From the NCBI GenBank assembly GCA_034509755.1, contig CM067555.1, positions 19,790,142 to 19,854,141 of the forward strand: DNA of 64,000 bases. The letters run 5' to 3'. The DNA is from Anisodus tanguticus (Eukaryota > Streptophyta > Magnoliopsida > Solanales > Solanaceae). The position numbers and the translations under genes were made by a program. This document shows positions 32,803-43,819 of the stretch, piece after piece (the stretch's first letter is position 1; each line of letters starts with the position of its first letter). Below the pieces are notes generated by a model that was given only the letters and a program-made list of their open reading frames with translations, did not search any database and had not been told where the DNA came from.

Positions 32803-32991
32803 TGTAAAGAAATATATTCTTCATTTTATTGATGAATGATTTACAATATATATAAGGTTACAAGAATATCTACTTTGATACAAACTAGGTAATTAATTAA
32901 CATAATTACAAAAGAATTATGATTCTACCTAAAATAGGAGATATACAATTAATACAATTAATGAAAATATATTGGAAAATATTCTATTACA
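32803..32991 (-). repeat. Copia 3 3' LTR
   Basis: On the minus strand it starts TGTAATAGAATATTTTCC after the polypurine tract and ends TTTACA. It matches 37397-37582 in gatgaatgatttacaatat, atctactttgatacaaac and attaatacaattaatga. Confidence 0.9.
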
Positions 32992-33487
32992 CCCCCACAG
33001 TCGAAGCGGGAGGTTCTCGAACACTGAGACTGACTCGAAAATCATCAAATAGTATGTGCATAAGTCCTTTGGTGAAGATGTCGACAATCTGATATCTGGA
33101 AGGAACATGAAAGACACAAACTTGACCGGGAGCCACTTTTTTGTGAACGAAATGAATGTCAATTTCAATGTGTTTAGCGCACTGATGTTGGACGAGATTG
33201 CCGGAAAGATATATCGCACTAATATTATCACAATATACCAGTGTTGCCTTTTGAATCGGGCATTGAAGATTAAGTAGAAGGTTACGGATCCAACAAGACT
33301 CAGAGACGACATTGGCAACACCTATGTATTTTACTTCTTCACTGGATCGGGATAGTATAGGTTGCCTATTGGAAGACCAAGACAATAAGTTATCTCCAAG
33401 GAAAATACAATAACCAGACGTGGAGCGTCGGGTGTCAGGACATCCACCCCAGTCAGCATCATAATAAGCAGTGACACCAGTGAGCAA
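32992..33487 (-). pseudogene. Copia 3 RNase H
   Basis: One open frame of 166 codons covers the domain: YYDADWGGCPDTRRSTSGYC, SRSSEEVKYIGVANVVSESC, VYCDNISAIYLSGN, KHIEIDIHFVHKK and IFTKGLM. The usual SAEAEY is changed to SEEVKY, which removes a catalytic acidic position. It ends at the polypurine tract. Confidence 0.9.
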
Positions 33488-34500
33488 AGACCTGTATAGA
33501 TGTAATCCTAAGTGAAGCGTACCTTGGATGTATCATAAAATACGTTTGAGGATATGCATGTGTGCTTCCATCGGACTGTTCATATGCAAGCAGATTTGTT
33601 TTACGGCATAGGATATGTCTGATCTCGTGAATGTGGGGTACTGCAGGCCCAGTTAGGCTACGATACTGAGTCGAGTCTGAATATGAAGGGTCGGAATCTG
33701 CGTTGAGCTTGGAATTGGTGTCTATAGGCATATGAGATGGTTTGCAAGATGTCATGCCTACACGGTCAAGGATCGCTTCGGCGTACTTCTTCTAACATAG
33801 AAATAGGCTATCAAAATGTCGAGTAACAGAGATGCCCAAGAAATAACTCAGGGCCCCCAATTATTTCATAGCAAACTCAGAGGAAAAGAGAGATATAATG
33901 GACTGGCGGAGAGCATCAGATGATGCGGAGGGGATGATGTCATCAATATATAATAATAGGTAAGCCATGTATGTACCCTTGTTGTAGATGAACAGGGAAT
34001 GATCGGATCTGCTGTGTGAAACACCGATAGAGGAGACATAATTGGCAACCCACTGGTATCATGCTCGAGGAGCCCGTTTCAGTCCATAGAATTATTTCCG
34101 CAATAGACACACATAATCCGGATGAATAGGATCATTGAAACCCATAGACTGATGCATATTTACCGTTTCATGAAATTCCATATGTAAGAAGGCATTCTTG
34201 ACATCAAGCTGATGAATGGGCTAAGACTTAGATATGGAATTGTTGAGGACGGTCCGGATGGTTGCGGGCTTTATGACCGGGCTGAGCGTTTCATCACAGT
34301 CCACTCCCGCCTGTTGAGACCTATCATCACCTACAAGATGAGCCTTGTACCTTTCAAAAGAACTATCAGATTTCTTTTTATGTCTAAAAATCCACATAGA
34401 ATGAATAATGTTAGCATCATGTGGACAAGATACTAGGTCCCACGTCTTACTATCAATAAGAGCATTATATTAGTTAATTAATGCAGCTTTCCAATTAGGG
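33488..34500 (-). pseudogene. Copia 3 reverse transcriptase
   Basis: In broken minus-strand frames: ALINWKAALIN-like start (34500), ERYKAHLVGD-type words (34330), the catalytic AYLLLYIDDII near 33940-33965, and MPIDTNSKLNADSDPSYSDS with TQYRSLTGP (33730-33650). The YIDD motif survives. At least four frame changes are needed to read the domain. Confidence 0.8.
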
Positions 34501-34904
34501 TCGGACAAAACATCCTTCGGGTTACGAGGGACATGGGAAGGGACAAATGAAACGAAAAGGTTAAATAGCCATTTAGGTTTATGAATTTTGTGCATGACAC
34601 GGGTTTCCATGGTCCGAGAGTGTGTCTCAAGACGCGGGATGGGAGAGGTATTTGCCGCGGGACTGCCGAGAAGAGGAGGAAGGGCAGGGGTGATGTTACA
34701 GGCTGCCCGAAGCTCGGTTTGCCGAGAGGTGGCTGCGGAATCACCCTGAGGTGGGCTGTTCAAGGCCACGAGCGGTAGAACTGGGTGGGCAGCTAGTCCT
34801 GGACTGTCCGAGATGGTGCCGGGTGTCGGGATCTGAGACGACGAACTATGTAAATGGTGAATTAGAATAGGGTTTAGTCCATCATCTAGGAAGTCGTAGG
34901 AATG
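34501..34904 (-). pseudogene. Copia 3 linker
   Basis: Low-complexity, proline-rich frame with SPAANTSPIPRLETHSRTME, then HKIHKPKWLFN leading into reverse transcriptase. This is the usual linker between integrase and reverse transcriptase. Confidence 0.6.
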
Positions 34905-35965
34905 TTAAGGTGGCGAGTGTTGAGAGGCAAAGGGGAATTGAGACTCATCAAATAGGACATGACGTGAAATAATAATTTTACGGCTCGACAAGTCATAGAA
35001 CGAGTAACCACGATGATTAGCAGGGTAACCCAAAAACACACACGGGAAAGACTGGGGTTGGAGTTTGTGAGTGGTCAGATGGAGAGGGTAATAAAGACAT
35101 CCAAAAATACGCAAGTGTTGGTAGGAGGGGTTCCTACGAAACAGAACTTGGGTGGGCGAACGTTGAGCTAGAGACTTATTTGGGATTATGTTTAGGAGAT
35201 AGGTGGTCATGTAGAGTGCGTAATGCCAGAATTGAGGGGCAATTGAGGCTTGAGAAAGTAGGGCAAGAATGAGGTTGTTTATGGTTCGGATTTTCCGTTC
35301 GACTTTACCATTTTGGGAGGATTTGTGAGGGCAGAAAAACGGAAGTTAAGACTGTTTTTGGAGCAAACTGTTTGAATTGATTATTATCGAATTCCCTGCC
35401 ATTGTCACATTGAAAACATTTAATACTCTTTCAAATTGTGTTTTTATGAAAGCACTAAATGAAGAAAAAATATGGTAGACCTGGAATTTATTTTCAATTG
35501 GAAAAGTCCAAAGAAAGTTGGAACAATCGTCCAAAAACAACACATAATATCGATGGCCAGATGTACTCAAAATAGGGGATGTCCACAAATCACTATGTAT
35601 GATATCGAAAGGCATTAAAGTACAATTTGTGGATGCAGAAAATGGTAATTTGACATGTTTCCTAAAAAGCAACATTCACATATATGAGTCCTAAAAATAC
35701 GATTGCAATTAATAAAACTATTTTTCCTAAGGGAGCATAAAATAGAGTCTCCCAGTTGGTCTAATATAGAATGCCATAAGGAAGACGAAAGAGCAGCAAA
35801 GGTTGAGGGAACTGAGGCTGGATTGTTGACGGAGTTTGAAATAGGGTAGAGATCTCCGGTGCTGTCACATCTCATTATTCGTCTCCCTGTGGTAAAATAC
35901 TTTACAGTAAAACCAAAAGGATCAAAGTCAAGGAAAACCCAATTGTTCGTTGTGAAACGTCGCAC
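34905..35965 (-). pseudogene. Copia 3 integrase with GAG-pre-integrase region
   Basis: GAG-pre-integrase words (RIMRCDSTGDLYPI, LWHSILDQLGD; 35965-35615) precede the core with FDIIHSDLWTSPILS, YYVLFLDDCSNFLWTFP and, in a shifted frame, the CDNG region near 35395. The tail carries TTYLLNIIPNKSLAQRSPTQ, FGCLYYPLH and CVFLGYPANHRGYSFYDLSS (35210-34905). The first catalytic aspartate (HSDLW) is kept here, unlike in copia 2. Frameshifts separate the parts. Confidence 0.85.
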
Positions 35966-36129
35966 AAATATTAGATTCTTAATGAGTTAAGGGGCATTTG
36001 GACATTTTTTAAGATTAGTAGTGGATGTGGTGGGGACAAAGAGGAATGATCATAACCACGGATGTGAATGTCTTGTCCACTACCAATAATAATATTCTAA
36101 TTTAAATTACTCATATTGGAATAAGACAA

Positions 36130-36220
36130 GAGAGTCCATTGTGATGTCATCATGTGAGATGTGGCGCCTGTGTCCAAATACCAATTTTCGTTTGGAGTGT
36201 TGAGTGACATTGTGCTCATA
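36130..36220 (-). pseudogene. Copia 3 protease site
   Basis: The minus strand reads NENWYLDTGATSHMM across 36146-36190, so the catalytic DTGAT is intact. The surrounding frame is broken. Confidence 0.75.
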
Positions 36221-36305
36221 GCTGCCTCAATGTCAGTCGGTGCATAAGTCGATGACGGGAGGGGGGGTACATGTGTTGTGTAGGCATGTTGTGGATGTGG
36301 GCCAA

Positions 36306-37261
36306 CTATGCTAGGTTGGGCCTGTCAGTTCTCAGGTAGAGTCTACGATAATGTCGTATATGAGTAAGGAGGGGAGGCCCATGACGGTGGAGTCCACGCG
36401 GCCTACGATGGGTAGGCAGCCCACGATGGAGGCTGCTGCCACTACCGCGGTCGCTGCCCATTGTTGCCAGAATTTCTTCCGCCGCGACCCTTTTCGGACC
36501 GCCTGCTCCAGCAGTTGTTACGAGAGGAAGCAAACTGTTGCGGATCCTTTCGCTGATGGTTATGGTTGCCAGACTGGGAGGCCTTGCCATCAGCGGAGGG
36601 CCCGATGGTGGTGGTGAGGGTGGCATCGGCAATGCTGGCCCGAGTGGTGCTCTGCTTGATTTTCCAGGTTTCCTCAAGGATGAGCTTCGAACGGGCCTCA
36701 TAAAATGGAAGTAACAGCGTGCATTGCTAAATGATGGTTGCAACGTCGTCATAGTATTCGTTCAAACATTCAATAAGTTGCATGACCAATTATTGATTAG
36801 TGACTGGTGCGCCGATGTTGGAGAGTTGGTCGGCAAACATCTTGAGTTCTTGACAATAGGCAGACACGTTCCTGATGAACGTCATTGAACTGATTTTCAA
36901 AGTATAACGCTCGTTGAGTTTTGTTGTCGTGGAAAATATTGTCCAAACGTTCCCACATTTGGCGGGTAGTGGCATCAGTCTCAGTGATGGTGTGCAACAG
37001 ATCATTATATATCGTGCCGTATATCCACTGGAGGACAGTTGCGTACAAATGAGACTAGAGTGCATCATCAAAATTCGAAGCCGATGGTACGTCTTTGGAC
37101 TTCGGCGTGGGAGGGATGATGTGGTCGATAACTTGATAAACACGATAATGGAGATCTGCCCACGAGGAGTATTAACCACTTTCCATCTCAAGAGTCACAT
37201 GGATGAAGATTTTAATGTTGTTTACGGCAAGTGCCGGATGAAATTTGGTTTTGTCAGCCAT
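36306..37261 (-). pseudogene. Copia 3 gag
   Basis: An ATG at 37261 (minus strand) starts MADKTKFHPALAVNNIK, a usual Ale-type gag start. Further pieces are QWIYGTIYNDLLHTITETDA, ARQMWERLDNIFHDNK, CQELKMFADQLSNIGAP and the proline-rich LGPALPMPPSPPPSGPP. A glycine- and arginine-rich tail follows. Several shifts break the frame. Confidence 0.85.
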
Positions 37262-37396
37262 GGAAGAGGAAATTTAGGAGGAAGACGGAGGAAGAATGAC
37301 TAGAAAAACTAGGGTTCCGTCGTGGGAAAAAAGGTGGCAGCCAAGAAGGTGTATCGGCGGCTAGGGTAGGATTTGTAGTTTTAGGCTACAGATATC

Positions 37397-37582
37397 ATAA
37401 ATGAATATGTTCCTTGATTTTATTGATGAATGATTTACAATATTTATAAGGTTACAATAATATCTACTTTGATACAAACTAGGTAACTAATTAACTTAAT
37501 TACAAAAGGATTATGATCTACCTAAAATAAGAGATATATAATTAATACAATTAATGAACGAATATTGGAAAAATTCTATTAA
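37397..37582 (-). repeat. Copia 3 5' LTR
   Basis: Matches 32803-32991. On the minus strand it ends GAACATATTCATT before the changed primer-binding site. Confidence 0.85.
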
Positions 37583-37621
37583 GATGTATGGTTTCATTGA
37601 ACGAAAATGAGATATAAAAGA

Positions 37622-38074
37622 TGTTGGAAATTTGCCTTTGGCAGGGAGATGCGTCCACCCATCTTTGATGAATTAAACACTAGTGTTCCGCATGTTGGAG
37701 GCTTTGTCTCTTTACACATGCATGATCTACGAAGTGAGTAGATGACCGTAGGGCCAAGAATCGTCAAATTTCGTTGAGAAATGAAAGAGATATTGGTCCA
37801 TGAAGTAAGGTGTTTGAGGCATGGAAATGTGGTGTGGGACAAATCTACCACATCGGTGGGAATAGGAAGAATTGCTCTCTATATAAGTCTCTAATTGGTA
37901 AAGGGTTTGGGACCCCAAAGGGTATCCCATGTGTTTAAAGGAGGGAAGACCTAGATGTGCTTGGGTTTAACAAGATTCAATTTCTGACTATTGAATATTT
38001 GTTTATCCTTTCGAATACTTGTAATAGTTATTTACGTCCCGTACTGCTTTATAAAGTACAATAGAGTAGAAACA
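37622..38074 (+). repeat. Copia 4 5' LTR
   Basis: Starts TGTTGGAAATTTGCC. It includes gtgggacaaatctaccacat and ctctatataagtctctaatt (TATA-like), and ends with agtacaatagagta and aaaca. No clear primer-binding site follows, an oddity of this copy. Confidence 0.9.
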
Positions 38075-38117
38075 ATTTAAGACAAGATTGTATTGTATTA
38101 CTATTAGTGTTCGAAAG

Positions 38118-38363
38118 ATGTCGGTCAAAAGTTGTGTGACCAAATCTGGATATGGCTGTGGTTTTCTACTTGAAGACAGTGATGATGATATTGTTGAAGT
38201 TCAACATGTTCATGGTGTCACCGCTCCTAAGAGTGGTGGGAACAAGCGCTCTCGAGAGCCTGAGGATGTCAACTGGGACAAGAGGAGAAGGTTGAAGATG
38301 TGGTTCTATCTTGCAGCAGAAGGCCTATATCTGTCCCAGACAAAGAATCCAAAATTGGGATAG
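38118..38363 (+). pseudogene. Unrecognised 81-codon frame in copia 4 leader
   Basis: The frame begins MSVKSCVTKSGYGCGFLLED, has an acidic run (EDSDDDIVEV), then a basic stretch (NKRSREPEDVNWDKRRRLKM) and ends LYLSQTKNPKLG. It lies where gag starts in copia elements, and the part from VNWDKRRRL onward loosely resembles gag, but I cannot confirm it. It may be a gag remnant or captured sequence. Confidence 0.3.
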
Positions 38364-38738
38364 GTATTTTTCTTACTTGTCAAGAATAAAAGATTAAATG
38401 ATTTCTGATTAAAATGGCTTAAAGTAAGGAGGAATATGAATTTCTGAAATAATTTATATTCCTTACGCTTTAAAAATCAGAAGTTTAATCTCTTCTCTTT
38501 CCTGTTTAAAGATTGGATTTTGTAAACGACTTAAAAGATCTGTTCTTTTAAGTGTAATGATTAAAAGTGTGTAAAGTATGTTCGCACATACGAGGGAGAA
38601 AGATCCACTGACTGTGCGAAAACTGTTACCACTCTTAAGTAAGCGCCATGAATTATCTGGGCACCAATCATAACAGAAGAAGTCTAAAAGTTAAAGACGT
38701 TGAGCCTGTCACACTATTTGGCAGAAGATCCTTCATAG

Positions 38739-39010
38739 GATGATATTGGACACTTAGTCATACAAAGCCTCCGGGCGACTGGAGTGGGCCAAAATTCCTT
38801 TGATATGATGATATTGAACACTTAGTCATATAAAGCTTCCGGGCAACTGGAGTGGGGCCAGAATTCATTTCACAGGAAAAGTAATGGACACCTAGTAAGG
38901 TGAGCCAGAGTTTCCAGGTCTTAAATGATCTGAAGGCCTAAAGAAAGGCAGAAAATAAATTGGACACTCAGTCTGCCAAAGCAACTGGAGTGGGCCAGAG
39001 TATCCAGATC
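38739..39010 (+). repeat. Imperfect 68-bp tandem repeat
   Basis: Units starting at 38739 and 38807 share gatgatattg, cacttagtcatA and ggagtggg words; two more degenerate units follow to about 39010 (tggacacctagt, ttggacactcagtctg, actggagtgggcc). It lies in the non-coding part of copia 4. Confidence 0.8.
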
Positions 39011-39479
39011 ACATATGATCCGGTTACGCCCTAACCACGGGCAAGCGTTGTTCATGTGAAGCAACGCCACCTCTAAAGCAGAAGGGGTTGGAGAGGTTGT
39101 CCTCAATAGGACTTCAGGGAATGGGATCACTCTAAGATGAGGTGATACATGTCCCAAACTTGGTTTAAGGGACGATGTTGGTCAAGCTAGTTTGAGACTA
39201 GTCCAACAGGTCTGTAATAACTAAGAATGGTACAGTATGTCTGTAGCCATATAAATTATATATTTGTAATTCGTGCATCTATGCCATCATAGATTAAGAC
39301 ACGTTAAATAAAAACTCATTCAAAAGCTAACGTTGTTGAGATTGTTGCCTACTGTCGACATAAACCCTCAAAATAATGTGAGGTAGACGAAGAGGCAAAA
39401 TCACCTTTTCAAATTCCGTCAATGGAATAGCGAAAGAAGCATTGCTCCTCTAGAACTTAGTCACACCTACTTGGGTGAT

Positions 39480-39910
39480 TTGAAGTTTATACAAAATAGA
39501 GGGGGGGAGACAAGTACGTTGTGATCTTCATTGATGATGGTACAACGTATTGTATCATTTGTTTATTGAAAAGCAAAGATGAAGTTGTTGAAGCGGATAA
39601 GCGCTACAAAGCAAAAATTGAAAATCAACTAAGCCTACGGATTGAGAAATTCGTAGTGATAGAGGGAGAGAATGTGAAGCATCGTTCATTAAACGACTGT
39701 TCATTTCTCACTTCAGTCCAACGGTGTTAGCCAAGCGCAAAGTTGTACGCCCAAATTATGTGGGGTGGCTTGGTAAAAGTTGGAATACTGAAACAGGTCA
39801 AGTTGTACCTAAGACTGTAGATTGCATATCCACTGGATCTGCAAATAACAGTAGTGTTGATCGCCTCTTGGTGTCAAAGAATGCTGAATTCTTTGAAGAT
39901 AACTTTCCTT
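39480..39910 (+). pseudogene. Copia 4 integrase fragment
   Basis: The frame reads KYVVIFIDDGTTYCIICLL, KSKDEVVEADKRYKAKIENQ, the start of the copia integrase core. The later part (ARQKVVRPNYVGWLGK-like) no longer aligns. Integrase joins cDNA to the chromosome; this fragment cannot. Confidence 0.75.
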
Positions 39911-40900
39911 GAAAAGGAAAAAGAAGTAATTGCTCAAGGTTAACAAGAACCCGCGAGGGCCTGACTGTCCAGAACTAGACATTCCGTATCCACAGGACTC
40001 GAAAGTTGCCGGCTATCCGGAACTTAATATTCCAGATCTGCAGAACTCAGGGATTATAGATGTTGAATCGAGATGGAGCAAAAAAAGGGACAAAGACTTG
40101 TTCCTGTCCTTCTAGCTTGTATGGTTGAGAACGAACCCTGGACAATTGACAAATAATTGTCTTCTCCAGAAGCGCTGCTTTGGAAAGAAGCTAAAGAGAG
40201 AAATAGATTCCATCATATAGAACCATACGTGTGTAATTGTTGATCTTCCTCCGGAAAAAGAACCTTTGGATTGTAAAATGTGCTCCCCTGTGAGTAGCTT
40301 AACATCCAGGGCCATTGCAGTCTTGCGTGGCATGGATGTTGAAACAACCTTCCCAACCGGAGAGTTGGAAGAAGAGGATCAGAGTTGGTTTGCCGAACTG
40401 TTGGGCTTCTTCCCGAACTTTCATTTTGGTTCCCTGAAATATTTACATTTTGGTCCTGAAAGTTTCAGATAAAACAGAAACTATGAATCTGACCATAGAA
40501 ACATTAACTCTGAAGTTAAAAAGTCAACAGTTGGAAAACCAACAGTCTGAAAGTAAAAGTCATATTGATACAGAGTCTCGATATGAAAGATATGGGTATC
40601 ACATATGACATCTTAGGAATTGGATTTCAAAGACATCTAACGGACTGGTTGATAGTTGACAGTCTCGTTGAAGCCACCAATGGATATGAATCATGGAACT
40701 GATTGGAATCATGGTGCACCCATAGACAAGGAGCGATATACTCAGGTCACGTGTAGTTCAATGTATTGTACACACTACAACCGACCTGGTATCGGCCTAC
40801 AAAGCAGATCAGTTGAACTAAGGTTCACTGATGATCTTAATACAAGATCAATAGAAGGCGTTAAGTTGGATATGACGATATCTGAATTATTTGCTTATCT
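39911..40900 (+). other. Copia 4 interior without recognisable domains
   Basis: Between integrase and RNase H words only short frames occur, and no YVDD-type reverse transcriptase motif could be read. This part appears to have lost its pol sequence or diverged beyond recognition. Confidence 0.5.
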
Positions 40901-41340
40901 ACGGATTATAGTATTCTGGATGTCCAGCGGTTCTGGGAGAACACAGTGATGCAACCGGACATCGATCTGAAGAACACCAAAGCCACAAGTAAATGTGTAT
41001 GGTGGGTCTTAGAAAAACCTCTAAGCAAACTTGCATCAGCCTATTCATGATGGAATCGGAGTTTATCGCATTATACAAAGCATGAAAGAAGTTGAGTAAC
41101 TTCATGACTCCTTAGAGGACGTCCCTTATTGGGAGAAACTCGTGCCTTCAGCAGTTATACATTGTGGCTAGCCGGTCGGCTTCAGGAAGGACACGGATGA
41201 CGGCGTCTGGACTTATCTATCAGGATCTGTCAGAGACATAAGACCGTATGACAGTTGATCATCACGAGTGTCACTTCCTTATTTACTAACTAAGGGACTA
41301 CCCGGAGATCAAGTGTTCTGCCTATCTAGGGGAATGAGCT
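40900..41340 (+). pseudogene. Copia 4 RNase H remnant
   Basis: Short pieces in shifted frames match the copia RNase H end: MESEFIALYKA near 41050, LHDSLEDVPYWEKLV (41101-41145), HIRPYDS-like words near 41240 and YLLTKGLPGDQV (41285-41320). Multiple stops are present. Confidence 0.65.
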
Positions 41341-41993
41341 TAAAACCCAAACAATACGAACCTTTGCGGTGGTAACCCAACCATACTGATTGGAGATCCC
41401 AAGAATTTGGTTCAATGGGAAAACTAAACGGCAAAAGGTTCAGTTGAGCGCTTCGGTGGAAGCAAGAAACACTTCGGATGGTGATTTCTGTTCGGAAACA
41501 TGAATCCAAAGCTATTCCCGCGATAGACATTAAAGTGCTACCTGCATGGTGGGTAAAGGTTAAGCTTCCAAACCTTTAAAAGATCCTCAAACGATTGAGG
41601 TTAAGGTTGGGGAAACTTTTAATGATTCCTAACACTTGTGAAGTGGGGTATAGCAGGATACCTTGTAGGAGATCACCTATTTAAGTACGAGGATGGCCGC
41701 CTCAAATGAACGCACTTAAGAATCCAAGTGTGTCCACGGCGACAACGCACATAAACGTAAGAAGGAAAATGAATAAGAAGAGTTATTATGTTGATATCAT
41801 TGTCTTGGCTTACACTAAACACTGACGGTTCAAGACATCACGTTCACCGCGCAGTAAGTAAGTCCGATGGTATTCAACTAGGGAAGGTTCAAAGCGAAAG
41901 CTACCTCTCCTGATGCAATATCTTTTCGCTGAAAGATTGCTGAAATGTAGGCACCTTGTGTGTGTGCCATAATCTCTCTTTCATAGAGGGGAT

Positions 41994-42440
41994 TGTTGGA
42001 AATTTGCCTTTGGCGGGGAGATGCGTCCACCCATCTTTGATGAATTAAACACTAGTTTTCTGCATGTTGGAGGCTTTGTCTCTTTACACATGCATGATCT
42101 ACGAAGTGAGTAGATGATCGTAGGGCCAAGAATCGTCAAATTTCGTTGAGAAATGAAAGAGATATTGGTCCACGAAGTAAGGTGTTTGAGGCATAGAAAT
42201 GTGGTGTGGGACAAATCTACCACATCGGTGGGAATAGGCAAAATTGCTCTCTATATAAGTCTCTAATTGGTAAAGGGTTTGGGACCCCAAGGGGTAGCCT
42301 ATGTGTTTAAAGGAGGGAAGAACTAGATGTGCTTGGGTTCAACAAGATTCAATTTCTGAATATTGAATATTTGTTTATCCTTTCGAATACTTGTAATAGT
42401 TATTTACTTCCCGTACTGCTTTATAAAGTACAATAGAGTA
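41994..42440 (+). repeat. Copia 4 3' LTR
   Basis: Matches 37622-38074 from TGTTGGAAATTTGCC to caatagagta. Its last bases (ccaaca in the copy at 43164) are replaced by the sequence beginning cctcttgatggcc. Confidence 0.9.
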
Positions 42441-43169
42441 CCTCTTGATGGCCATGTTCATAATTCAACCCATCTTGATGGCCATTTACATCAATTACTT
42501 GGTTGTTTAATGCCCTCCTAATGGCCATTAACAGCCATGTTTTGGGCAGTTGTTTAGCCCCTCATTCATGCTATATATTGAGCCTCCTTTGGCTCAATTC
42601 AGTGACGGGAAAGACTGGAAAAACAGACTGAAAAACAGCACAAAAACAGTCACGAAAATAGCCCAAACAGACCACAAAACAGTGAGCAAAACTGTGTTGA
42701 AAAACAGTGAGCAAACATTTACAGAGACACACTATATACACAGAGACAAAAGAGAAGAGTAAAGAGAAACTCTTCCTTCCTATTCCATATCTTCAGCAAG
42801 TCGATTCATATTTGTTTTCTTCGCCAGGCTCAACATATTGGCTTTGTAGCTTTGAGATTAAAGTGTTGTTTTATCTTGGGAGACTATTGCCGACTAACGT
42901 AAAAGCATATATACGGGGCAATCTTGTCTTAAGGACAGAGGGCTATCACTCGACTCAACACACAACGTTGTAACCATCCAGATTTAGTTGTTTCTTCATT
43001 TCAGGTTATCAAGATTCAAGACACAACAAGCTTGCGTAGTTTTGAAGATTGGCCTATTTGTTCCACAGGATTCAATTTCTGAATATTGAATATTTGTTTA
43101 TCCTTTTGAATACTTGTAATAGTTATTTACTTCCCGTACTGCTTAATAAAGTACAATAGAGTACCAACA
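42441..43169 (+). repeat. Second LTR-like segment sharing only the copia 4 LTR end
   Basis: The first 630 bp (cttgatggccat repeats, a tatatattgagcc TATA-like box near 42571, then caaaaacagtcacgaaa-type A-rich leader) are unrelated to copia 4's LTR. The last 100 bp (43069-43169) repeat the copia 4 LTR end, from ggattcaatttctgaatatt to gtaccaaca. It looks like the LTR of a sister family with a different upstream part. Confidence 0.6.
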
Positions 43170-43174
43170 GAAGA

Positions 43175-43785
43175 CACAACATATCTAAATCATATGTTTG
43201 ATTTTACACAAACTAAATTTGGATTAAATTTTATTTGGAATTTTAAATATTGAATTTCTTAAAAAAAATTAGGGGGCGAGTTTAAGAGGAGATTGTGTCA
43301 TTTTTCTTGTTTTTTGACGGGATTAGTTATCTCACATTGGCTGGGGTGTAAAAATAAATCCTACAATTATGGTATAAACAATTTCGCTATTGATTATACC
43401 TGAATATCAAATTTATCAAATGCTTAATAAAATAATATATATATCACATATCATTCCGAAATTATTATCCTCTATAGTCTTATTTTTGTAACCAAACAAT
43501 TCCTTACGTCATATAAAAAACTTATAACGCATAAAAACTTATTTATATGGAGACAAATAATGTAAACTTAAAATTCAGCTGGAGGCTTGTAGTATGGGTT
43601 TGAATTTTGGTGGGAGCACTTTGCTCTCTTCTGGAATAAGATCTTGTAGGTAATATCAGTTGCTCTGTTCTCAAACTCTGGTCATTCAGGTACATTCCGC
43701 AATTTACTAATAGTAGTGTTGAAAGACCCGTACTACTATCTCCAGAAATAGTATGACGTAAATCAAAAAGTTGAATATAAAAAAA

Positions 43786-43819
<34 letters not shown>

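Larger units (their letters stand above)
32803..37582 (-). mobile_element. Copia element 3 (Ale/Retrofit-like), decayed
   Basis: A minus-strand copia element. The 5' LTR (37582-about 37397) is followed by a changed primer-binding site (TGATATCTGTAGCC), gag from 37261, protease, integrase, reverse transcriptase, RNase H, polypurine tract (GACTGTGGGGG), then the 3' LTR (32991-32803). Stops and shifts are spread over pol. Its RNase H shares the CPIxKAT and FDDFR words with the fragment at 2622, so both come from one lineage. The LTR outer bases at 37580 are not conserved and no target duplication is clear. Confidence 0.9.
37622..43169 (+). mobile_element. Copia element 4, non-coding-like interior, with complex 3' end
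   Basis: A plus-strand copia element with a 453-bp 5' LTR (37622-38074) and a 3' LTR (41994-42440). By eye the LTRs differ at about 15 positions, some 96-97% identical, the youngest pair in the window. The interior retains only scraps: an integrase word set near 39510-39720 and RNase H words near 40970-41320. A polypurine tract (catagaggggat) precedes the 3' LTR. After 42440 a further 730 bp ends with another copy of the LTR end (43069-43169). The outer flanks aaaga (37617-37621) and gaaga (43170-43174) nearly match, as if the whole block were one insertion. Confidence 0.85.

Noticed and set aside
36351..36617. Plus-strand 88-codon frame
   Set aside because: It is the antisense of the GC-rich gag C-terminus of copia 3.
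37622..43169. Repeated block at 37622, 41994 and 43069 as a segmental duplication of host DNA
   Set aside because: TG starts, ACA-type ends, a polypurine tract and copia pol words between the copies show they are LTRs.
43787..43818. (TA)16 run as an origin or matrix attachment signal
   Set aside because: Such microsatellites are common in plant intergenic DNA and nothing around it supports a function.
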